A stretch of 64,000 nt of DNA, from assembly GCF_047549485.1 (NCBI RefSeq), contig NZ_CP180191.1:3596001-3660000 (forward strand), read 5' to 3'. Position numbers and translations under genes: made by a program. Below, one piece after another: positions 17,383-24,213 of this stretch. Positions within the stretch are counted from its first letter, which is position 1. Each line of letters starts with the position of its first letter. Origin of the DNA: Piscinibacterium candidicorallinum (GTDB lineage Bacteria; Pseudomonadota; Gammaproteobacteria; Burkholderiales; Burkholderiaceae_C). The notes beneath the pieces are model-generated. The model was not told the origin of the DNA. It worked only from the letters and a program-made list of their open reading frames with translations, and made no database searches.

Positions 17383-17852
17383 GCAGTACCCTCGCCATGC
17401 AGCGCTTTGGTGGCTTGTCGCAACGCTGGGCCGCGATGACCGGGCGGGAGCGAACGCTGGTCAGTGGCGGTGCGGTGTTTGTGGTGCTGGCGCTCATCGT
17501 CGGCCTGTGGGTGGTGCCGATGCTGCGCGACATCCAGCGCATCCAGCGCGATCTGCCGCGCCTGCACCAGCAAAAAGCCGAAGTGGAGCGCCTGGCCGCA
17601 GCCTCTGCAGGGCGGGGGCAGGTGAGCGTGGCCAACGCCGATGGCTTGCGCCAGCTGGCCGAGGGCCTGGGGGTCAAGGTGGCCGCAAGCGGTACCGGCC
17701 CCTTCACGGTCGAATTCGACAAGATCAGCTTCAACGGCTTGACCCAGTTCATCGCTCAGGCGCGGCGCAACCATGGACTGACGGTGCGTCAGGCTGAGCT
17801 CAACCGGCAGGCTGCAGGGGTGGTCAGCGGCCGGGTGGTGTTGGCGCAATGA
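17379..17852 (+). CDS. gspM: type II secretion inner membrane protein GspM
   Basis: A 157-residue bitopic protein: a short cytoplasmic N-terminus with MTGRERTLVSGGA, one helix at about residues 26-46 (VFVVLALIVGLWVVPML), a coiled-coil-like RIQRDLPRLHQQKAEVERLAA stretch, and a periplasmic domain (VEFDKISFNGLTQFIAQAR). GspM binds GspL and stabilises the platform. It overlaps gspL and gspN by 4 bases each, so the L-M-N genes are translationally coupled. Confidence 0.93.
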   Translation: MSSTLAMQRFGGLSQRWAAMTGRERTLVSGGAVFVVLALIVGLWVVPMLRDIQRIQRDLPRLHQQKAEVERLAAASAGRGQVSVANADGLRQLAEGLGVKVAASGTGPFTVEFDKISFNGLTQFIAQARRNHGLTVRQAELNRQAAGVVSGRVVLAQ

Positions 17853-18628
17853 GCCAGCGCGCCTCCGCTCTGCTCTGCGCGCTGCTTGCGGCGCTGCTGG
17901 CGCTGCTCGTCTGGCTGCCCGCGCGCTGGGTGACCCCCTTTGTGAAGGACGCCTCGCGAGGCGCGGTATCTCTGGTGGGCGTGAACGGCACGATCTGGTC
18001 GGGCAGCGGCTGGATCGAGATCGCGCCGGCTGCCGGTGTGGGGCAGGCGCCGCTGGTGCTGCCCGAGCGCCTGAGCTGGGATATTGGTGCCGCGCCACTG
18101 CTGACCGCCCGCGTGCAGGGCCGCGTGCGCTTTGGCGACCGGCCCTGGAGCCCCTTGGCGGCGAGCATGAACGGCTTCACACTCGCACCTGGTGCCACGG
18201 CAATGGATGCGCGCGAACTGGTGGCTGCCGGTGCGCCGCTGAATTCCATGCAACCTGGTGGCTGGCTGGACGTTCGCTGGGACGAATTGCGGGGTGTACG
18301 CGAGGGCCGCGCGATGACGGTCAATGGCCAGATCCAGGCGCTCTGGACCGGAGCAACTACACGCCTGTCCGGCGCTGAACCTCTGGGCGACTATGCGCTC
18401 GAAGTTCGGTTGACCGGCCAAGGCTCGGCCCAGTCGGCGCAACTTCAACTGAATACCCGCAACGGCCGCCTGCAGATCAACGGCCAGGGACAGTTTGCCG
18501 CCGGAGCGCGGCCGCAATTCCGACTGGTGTCCACGGCCAGCGAGAGTGAACGTGAACGGCTGGCGGCAGTGCTCAACCTGCTGGGCCGCCGCCAGAACAA
18601 CGAGTACGTGCTGAGCCTGGGCTCCTGA
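17849..18628 (+). CDS. gspN: type II secretion protein GspN
   Basis: A 259-residue protein with an N-terminal membrane helix (LLCALLAALLALLVWLPARWV), then the family start of the mature domain, GVNGTIWSGSGW, and later LSWDIGAAPLLTARVQGRVRFG. This matches the T2SS N family, an inner membrane protein of the secretion platform that is present only in some lineages and not always essential. It is coupled to gspM by ATGA and lies 35 bases before gspD. Confidence 0.9.
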   Translation: MSQRASALLCALLAALLALLVWLPARWVTPFVKDASRGAVSLVGVNGTIWSGSGWIEIAPAAGVGQAPLVLPERLSWDIGAAPLLTARVQGRVRFGDRPWSPLAASMNGFTLAPGATAMDARELVAAGAPLNSMQPGGWLDVRWDELRGVREGRAMTVNGQIQALWTGATTRLSGAEPLGDYALEVRLTGQGSAQSAQLQLNTRNGRLQINGQGQFAAGARPQFRLVSTASESERERLAAVLNLLGRRQNNEYVLSLGS

Positions 18629-18663
18629 GCCTGCCTGCGCGACGCACGAACAGGACGCGAAAC

Positions 18664-20847
18664 ATGAAGTTTCCTCAACTCAAACGCAGCTCCGGTACCG
18701 CGCCGCTGCGCGCTCCCACCGGTTTGGCGCTGGCCGTCGCGATGTGCATCGCAGTCGGCGCCGCCAGTCTGCCGGCCCAGGTGCTTGCCCAGGAAGCGCT
18801 GCGCGGCGACCGCGTCACACTCTCCTTTGCCAACGCCGACCTCGAAGCCACGGTGCGCACGATCGGCGCCTACACCGGCAAGCAGTTTCTGCTCGATCCG
18901 CGCGTCAAGGGCACGCTCAATCTCGTGAGTGAAAAGCCCCTGGAACGTGCCGAGGTGCTCAAGGCCTTGTACGCCTCCCTGCGCATGCTGGGCTTTGCTG
19001 CAGTGGAGGTGGGCAATGTGGTGCGCGTGGTGCCCGAAGCCGACGCCAAGCTGCTCGGTGGCACGGTGGGCCAGGGCACGACGGTGCGCCAGCGTGGCGA
19101 TGTGCTCATCACCCAGACCTTCCGCCTGCAGAACGAGAGCGCGCAGAACATGCTGCCTGTCCTGCGGCCGCTGATCTCGCCCAACAACACCATCAACGCC
19201 TTCCCCGGCAACAACAGCCTGGTGATCACTGACTACGCCGAGAACGTCGCCCGGCTGGCGCAGATCATTGCCACGCTCGACGCGGCGCCCCAGGTGGACG
19301 CCGAGATCATTCCGGTCACCAATGCCTCGGCGGTGGACCTGGCCAACACCATTCAGCGTCTGACTGACAACGTGCAGGACCCGGCGCAGCGCGTGACGGT
19401 GCTGGCCGATCCGCGGACCAACGGCCTGATCGTGCGTGCGCCCTCGCAGCAACGGCTGAATCAGATCAAGCTGCTGATCGCGCGGCTCGATACCCCGGGC
19501 ACCGGCGCGGGCAACCTGCACTTCGTCAGCCTGAAGAACGCAGAAGCGACGCGCCTGGCGCAGACGCTTTCCGCGATCCTCGGCGGGCCGAGCGGCGGTG
19601 CCAGCGGCGGGGGCGGTTCCGGCTTCAGCCAGCCCCAGCCCATGCCGCAGCAGCAGAACAACCCGCTCGGGGGCGGCGGTGCGGCCGCGGGCGGCGCCAC
19701 GCAGCCCAGCGCCAACTTCGGCCAGAACAGCGGCGGCGGCATCGTGACCGTGCAGGTGGCCGGCGGCGTGTCGATCACGGCAGACCCGGCGACCAACTCG
19801 CTGATCGTGCGGGCCCCGACGCCGGTGTACCGCGATATCCGCGCCGTGATCGAACGGCTGGACCAGCGCCGCGCGCAGGTGCTGATCGAAGGCCTGATCG
19901 TTGAAGTCAGCGAGGAGAAGATTTCCGAGCTGGGTATTCAGTGGGCCGGGCTGACAGGCAGCGATGGCAGCCGCTATCGAGCGGGCGTGATCTCATCCTC
20001 CGGTCGGGGCGGGGCCGGGCTGGCGAGCTTGATCGCCGGGGGCGCTGAAGCCGCTGGCGCAGCCCTGAACACGGGCTTCAACCTGGGCATCTTCCGCAAC
20101 ATCAATGGCGAGCTGACACTGGGCGCCATCGCCCGTGTGCTGCAAAGCGACGCGGGCGGCAACGTGCTCTCGCGCCCCCAGGTGATGACCCTGGACAACG
20201 AGGAAGCGCGCATCGTCATTGGCGAGAACGTGCCCTTCGTGACCGGATCATTCACCAACACCGGCGGCGGTGGCGGTGCGGCGGTGAACCCCTTCCAGAC
20301 GATTGAGCGGCGCGACGTCGGCCTGACGCTGCGCGTGAAGCCGCAGATCAGCGAGGGCGGCGTCGTCCGCATGGCCATCTTCCAGGAAGACAGTGCCGTT
20401 CGCACCACCGGCCCCGCGGGCCCCACCACCAGCAAGCGCGCCGTGGAAACCAATGTGCTTGTGGATGACCGCGACATCCTGATCCTCGGTGGCCTGATCC
20501 GCGACACCGCGGACGGCGGCGTGGACAAGGTGCCGCTGCTGGGCGACATCCCGGTCATCGGCAGCCTGTTCCGCTACGACCGCCGCTCGCGCAACAAGAC
20601 CAACCTGCTGATCTTCATCCGCCCCACCGTGATCCGTGACGCCAACGCTGCCCGGTCCGTGGTCGGCGATCGGTACGAGGAGATCCGCGCCCTGCAGCGC
20701 GAGGCCAATCCGAACACCAACATCCTGCTGCCCGAGATCGGCCAGCCCCGCATGCCCGATCTGCCGCCGGTGCGCATTCCGCCCACGGTCATTCCGGCGC
20801 CGACACCCGCGCCCGCTACGCCGGCCGCCGAGCCGGCCAAGCAGTAA
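18664..20847 (+). CDS. gspD: type II secretion secretin GspD
   Basis: A 727-residue outer membrane channel protein. The signal peptide ends near ..LPAQVLAQ (residue 43). The N0 domain (VTLSFANADLEATVRTIGAYTGKQFLLD) is followed by N1-N3 repeats, with NSLVITDYAENVARLAQIIATLD and NGLIVRAPSQQRLNQIKLLI as the marks of N1 and N2. A Gly/Ser/Gln-rich linker sits in N3 at about 310-355. The secretin core contains VLSRPQVMTLDNEEARIVIGENVPF and the closing VPLLGDIPVIGSLFRYD and NLLIFIRPTVI. It forms the multimeric gate for folded exoproteins. A Pro-rich C-terminal tail follows. Confidence 0.97.
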   Translation: MKFPQLKRSSGTAPLRAPTGLALAVAMCIAVGAASLPAQVLAQEALRGDRVTLSFANADLEATVRTIGAYTGKQFLLDPRVKGTLNLVSEKPLERAEVLKALYASLRMLGFAAVEVGNVVRVVPEADAKLLGGTVGQGTTVRQRGDVLITQTFRLQNESAQNMLPVLRPLISPNNTINAFPGNNSLVITDYAENVARLAQIIATLDAAPQVDAEIIPVTNASAVDLANTIQRLTDNVQDPAQRVTVLADPRTNGLIVRAPSQQRLNQIKLLIARLDTPGTGAGNLHFVSLKNAEATRLAQTLSAILGGPSGGASGGGGSGFSQPQPMPQQQNNPLGGGGAAAGGATQPSANFGQNSGGGIVTVQVAGGVSITADPATNSLIVRAPTPVYRDIRAVIERLDQRRAQVLIEGLIVEVSEEKISELGIQWAGLTGSDGSRYRAGVISSSGRGGAGLASLIAGGAEAAGAALNTGFNLGIFRNINGELTLGAIARVLQSDAGGNVLSRPQVMTLDNEEARIVIGENVPFVTGSFTNTGGGGGAAVNPFQTIERRDVGLTLRVKPQISEGGVVRMAIFQEDSAVRTTGPAGPTTSKRAVETNVLVDDRDILILGGLIRDTADGGVDKVPLLGDIPVIGSLFRYDRRSRNKTNLLIFIRPTVIRDANAARSVVGDRYEEIRALQREANPNTNILLPEIGQPRMPDLPPVRIPPTVIPAPTPAPATPAAEPAKQ

Positions 20848-20858
20848 ACGCAACTGCC

Positions 20859-22286
20859 ATGACGCCGCTGATCCCCTACCCCTTTGCGCGCGCCCACCAG
20901 CTGCTGGTGACGCGTGTGGGTGACAGCATCGAGGTGCGCGCCTCGCGCTCCTCCACGCTCACCGGCATCTCCGAGATCCGCCGGGTGTTGGGCATGGTCA
21001 AGCTGCGCATGGAAGATGAAGACACCCTGCGCGAGGCGATTTCCAAGGCCTATTCAGCCAGTGAAGGCAGCGCGCAGAGCGTGGTCGATCAGGTCGCCGA
21101 TGACGTGGACATCGCCCGTCTGATGGAAGACACCCCGGCAGTGGAAGACCTGCTGGAGAGCGCGGACGACGCGCCGATCATCCGCCTGATCAATGCCCTG
21201 CTCACGCAGGCCGTGCGCGAAGGCGCGAGCGACGTGCACATCGAGGCCTTCGAGGACAGCTCGGTGGTGCGCCTGCGCATCGACGGCACCCTGCGCGACA
21301 TTGCCCGGCCCAAGCGCGCACTTCATGCGGCACTGATCTCGCGCATCAAGATCATGGCGCAGCTGGATATTGCCGAGAAGCGCCTGCCGCAGGACGGCCG
21401 CATCACCCTGCGCGTGGCGGGTCGGCCGATCGACGTGCGCGTCTCTACTCTGCCCACCGGCTTTGGCGAGCGCGCGGTGCTGCGTCTGCTGGACAAGAGC
21501 AACGACAAGCTCGACCTCAATGCCCTGGGCATGGCGGCCGACACGCTGGCGCAGTTCGACAACCTGATCCGCCAGCCGCACGGCATCGTGCTCGTGACCG
21601 GCCCCACCGGCTCGGGCAAGACCACCACGCTCTATGCCGGCATGAAGCGCATGGACGCCACCACCACCAACATCATGACGGTGGAAGACCCGATCGAATA
21701 TGAGCTGCGCGGCGTGGGCCAGACGCAAGTCAACGCCAAGATCGACCTAACCTTTGCGACCGCACTGCGCGCCATCCTCCGGCAGGACCCGGACGTGATC
21801 ATGATCGGTGAAATCCGGGACCTCGAAACCGCGCAGATCGCCGTGCAGGCCTCGCTCACCGGCCACCTCGTGCTGGCCACCCTGCATACCAACGACGCGC
21901 CGAGCGCCGTGACCCGCCTGGCCGACATGGGCATCGAGCCCTTCCTGCTGTCATCGAGCCTGCTCGGTGTGCTGGGCCAGCGTCTGGTGCGCAAGCTCTG
22001 CCCGCACTGCCGCAAGCTGGAGGTGGTGGACGGCCGCACCGTGTTCCGAGCCGTGGGCTGCACCGAATGCGGCAACAGCGGCTACACCGGCCGCAGCGGC
22101 GTGTACGAACTGCTGGTGGTGGACGAGAACATCCAGAAGCTGATCCACGAAAACGCCGGCGAGTCCGCGATCCGCGACGCCGCCATGGCCAAGGGAATGC
22201 GCACCATGCGCATGGACGGCGAGCGCTACATCGGCAACGGCACCACCTCGCCCGAGGAAATCATCCGCGTGACGCGGGACGCTTGA
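20859..22286 (+). CDS. gspE: type II secretion ATPase GspE
   Basis: A 475-residue cytoplasmic ATPase. It has the N2 domain (APIIRLINALLTQAVREGASDVHIEAFED), Walker A GPTGSGKTTT, Asp box EDPIEYEL, Walker B ILRQDPDVIMIGEIRD, the His box LVLATLHTND, and the zinc-binding tetracysteine CPHC then CTEC 16 residues later, as in true GspE proteins. It powers pseudopilus assembly through GspL. The N1 region is short. The ATG lies 11 bases after gspD. An AT-rich 179-base gap with a repeat copy follows before gspF. Confidence 0.97.
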   Translation: MTPLIPYPFARAHQLLVTRVGDSIEVRASRSSTLTGISEIRRVLGMVKLRMEDEDTLREAISKAYSASEGSAQSVVDQVADDVDIARLMEDTPAVEDLLESADDAPIIRLINALLTQAVREGASDVHIEAFEDSSVVRLRIDGTLRDIARPKRALHAALISRIKIMAQLDIAEKRLPQDGRITLRVAGRPIDVRVSTLPTGFGERAVLRLLDKSNDKLDLNALGMAADTLAQFDNLIRQPHGIVLVTGPTGSGKTTTLYAGMKRMDATTTNIMTVEDPIEYELRGVGQTQVNAKIDLTFATALRAILRQDPDVIMIGEIRDLETAQIAVQASLTGHLVLATLHTNDAPSAVTRLADMGIEPFLLSSSLLGVLGQRLVRKLCPHCRKLEVVDGRTVFRAVGCTECGNSGYTGRSGVYELLVVDENIQKLIHENAGESAIRDAAMAKGMRTMRMDGERYIGNGTTSPEEIIRVTRDA

Positions 22287-22348
22287 GAGAAGGCCGTGGC
22301 GACACTGCGACTGTCAAGCATCAATACATCTTTTTCGGCCACAGATTT

Positions 22349-22382
22349 GCCAATTTGGCCAGAATTGACTTTCCGCTTTTGG
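22349..22382. repeat. dispersed intergenic element, copy b
   Basis: The AT-rich spacer between gspE and gspF holds GCCAATTTGGCC (22349-22360) and then CTTTCCGCTTTT (22369-22380), followed by GAGTGCGGATCTC. The same parts occur in the copies at 31017-31101, 35426-35513 and 50593-50690. It interrupts two genes that are normally adjacent. It could also affect their relative expression. Confidence 0.6.
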
Positions 22383-22465
22383 AGTGCGGATCTCGGGCGA
22401 TTTTCTGCTCTTGAGGCATTGAGAAACTCTCAATTTCGGTCAAACCTGATCGAGAAGGTGGCTTG

Positions 22466-23686
22466 ATGGCAGCGTTTCGCTACGAAGCCGCCACCCTCGC
22501 CGGCAGCCTGACGCGCGGCGTGATCGAGGCCGACAGCGAGCGCCACGCCCGCCAGTTGCTTCGCGAGCGCGGCGACACGCCGGTGTCCATCGAGCTGGTC
22601 GAACAGAAGTCCGCCGCTGCCGGCTTTCGCCGCAAGCTCAGCGCCAATGACCTGGCCCTGGCCACGCGCCAGCTGGCCAACCTGATCGGCGCGCGCCTGC
22701 CCATGGAAGCGAGCCTGGCGGCCCTGATCGAACAGACCGAGCGACGCGAGGCGCGCGAGGTCTGGGCCGCCGTGCGTTCGCGCGTGATGGCGGGTGCGAG
22801 CCTCGCCGCCGGCATGGCGGACTTTCCGCGCGAGTTCGACACGGTCTATCGCGCGCTGATCGCCGCCGGCGAAGACTCCGGCAACCTCGGCCGCGTGCTG
22901 GAAAAGCTGGCGGACTATCTCGAAACCCGCGGCGCCCTGCGCGCCAAGGTGGTGGGCGCCATGACCTACCCGGCGATTGTCACGGTGATCGCGCTGATCA
23001 TCGTGATCGCACTGATGACCTACGTGGTGCCGCAGGTGGTGGGCGTGTTCCAGAGCACCAAGCAGGAGCTGCCCCTGCTGACGCGCGTGATGGTCTGGGT
23101 CTCGGGCTTTCTGCGCCAGTGGGGCTGGCTCCTGGCCATCGTGCTGGCCGCCGGCGGCTTTGTGCTTGCACGCGTGCTACAGCAGCCGCTCGTCAAGGCG
23201 CAGTGGCATGCGCGCCTGCTGACCCTGCCGATCGTTGGCCCGATCATCCGCGCACTCGAGACCGAGCGCTTTGCGAGCACCCTGGCCATCCTGGTGTCGG
23301 GCGGCGTGCCGCTGTTGCGTGCGCTCGAAGCCGCGCAGCGCACCATCAACAACGTGGCCCTGAACGCCCGCGTGGCCGAGGCGATCGGGCGCGTGCGCGA
23401 AGGCGCAGGTCTCGCCAAGGCACTCGCAGCGCAAAGTGAACAGGGCGCTGCCGGCAAGTTCCCGCCGGTGCTGATCCACCTGATCGCCAGCGGCGAGCGC
23501 ACCGGCGAGCTGCCGGTCATGCTGCAGCGCGCCGCCGACATCCAGGCCCGCGATCTGGAACGCCGCACCCTGACCCTCACGGCCCTGATGGAACCCGCGC
23601 TGGTGGTGGGCATGGGTGGGCTGGTGCTGTTGATCGTCCTCGCCGTATTGATGCCGATCATCGAGATCAACTCGCTCGTGAAGTAG
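22466..23686 (+). CDS. gspF: type II secretion inner membrane platform protein GspF
   Basis: A 406-residue protein with two T2SSF domains and three main hydrophobic segments (about 170-197, 215-243 and 372-398). Motifs include FRYEAATLAGSLTRGVIEADS at the start, ANLIGARLPMEASLAAL, and FASTLAILVSGGVPLLRALEAAQRTI. It is the polytopic platform protein that transmits GspE motion to the pseudopilus. I chose the ATG at 22466; a TTG one codon earlier is also open. The last 11 codons and the stop are copied twice more directly downstream in a 119-bp tandem repeat. Confidence 0.95.
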   Translation: MAAFRYEAATLAGSLTRGVIEADSERHARQLLRERGDTPVSIELVEQKSAAAGFRRKLSANDLALATRQLANLIGARLPMEASLAALIEQTERREAREVWAAVRSRVMAGASLAAGMADFPREFDTVYRALIAAGEDSGNLGRVLEKLADYLETRGALRAKVVGAMTYPAIVTVIALIIVIALMTYVVPQVVGVFQSTKQELPLLTRVMVWVSGFLRQWGWLLAIVLAAGGFVLARVLQQPLVKAQWHARLLTLPIVGPIIRALETERFASTLAILVSGGVPLLRALEAAQRTINNVALNARVAEAIGRVREGAGLAKALAAQSEQGAAGKFPPVLIHLIASGERTGELPVMLQRAADIQARDLERRTLTLTALMEPALVVGMGGLVLLIVLAVLMPIIEINSLVK

Positions 23687-23950
23687 CCGCAGGCATCAAT
23701 GCCGACGCGCTGGCAGGCGCGCCGGCCTCGGCCCGGCGCAAAGCCGTGCTTTGCGAAACCCCAGGCCAAGTGCCGATCATCGAGATCAACTCGCTCGTGA
23801 AGTAGCCGCAGGCATCAATGCCGACGCGCTGGCAGGCGCGCCGGCCTCGGCCTGGCGCAAAGCAGTGCTTTGCGAAACCCCGTGCCAAGTGCCGATCATC
23901 GAGATCAACTCGCTCGTGAAGTAGCCGCAGGCATCAGTGCCGACGCGCGA
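23652..23950 (+). repeat. 119-bp tandem repeat, 2.5 copies, duplicating the gspF 3' end
   Basis: Three units begin TGCCGATCATCGAGATCAAC at 23652, 23771 and 23890, a constant period of 119. Each unit carries the last gspF codons (PIIEINSLVK), the TAG stop, and about 80 bases of downstream DNA. That downstream DNA includes an 8-bp hairpin, CGCAAAGC with GCTTTGCG, in units 1 and 2 (one mismatch in unit 2). Units differ by only a few bases; unit 3 is cut short after about 60 bases. The high identity indicates recent slippage or unequal recombination, or a sequencing-confirmed variable tandem locus. The rest of the gap to the TonB receptor holds no gene that I can see. Confidence 0.93.
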
Positions 23951-24150
23951 CGCACGCGCAACTCCGTGCCAACCACCGCACAAACAAAGCAACCGCGTTG
24001 CACGTCAAAGACCCATCGGCTACAGGGCTTTCTGTACCGTTCAGTAGGCCTAAACACCGCGCAATCCGTATCGTCTGCGGCACAGACGTGTCGCTTTTTC
24101 GTGCCTCGCTGAAGTCGACGCGCTAAACATGATGGGCTTGCAACCGGTCA

Positions 24151-24175
24151 GTGTTAACCCGATCCGGGTCAACAC
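24151..24175. promoter_or_regulatory. operator-like inverted repeat before the TonB receptor gene
   Basis: GTGTTAACCCG and CGGGTCAACAC form an 11-bp dyad with one mismatch around ATC, 38 bases before the receptor ATG. Size and symmetry suit a LacI- or GntR-type operator, or a leader hairpin. It is not a Fur box. Confidence 0.5.
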
Positions 24176-24213
24176 GGATGCAATCCCGTTCATTACCCCC
24201 AAGGACCCCTCCC

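Noticed and set aside
23652..23950. CRISPR-like array
   Set aside because: Units are contiguous 119-bp duplications containing gspF codons, with no spacers of different sequence and no cas genes.
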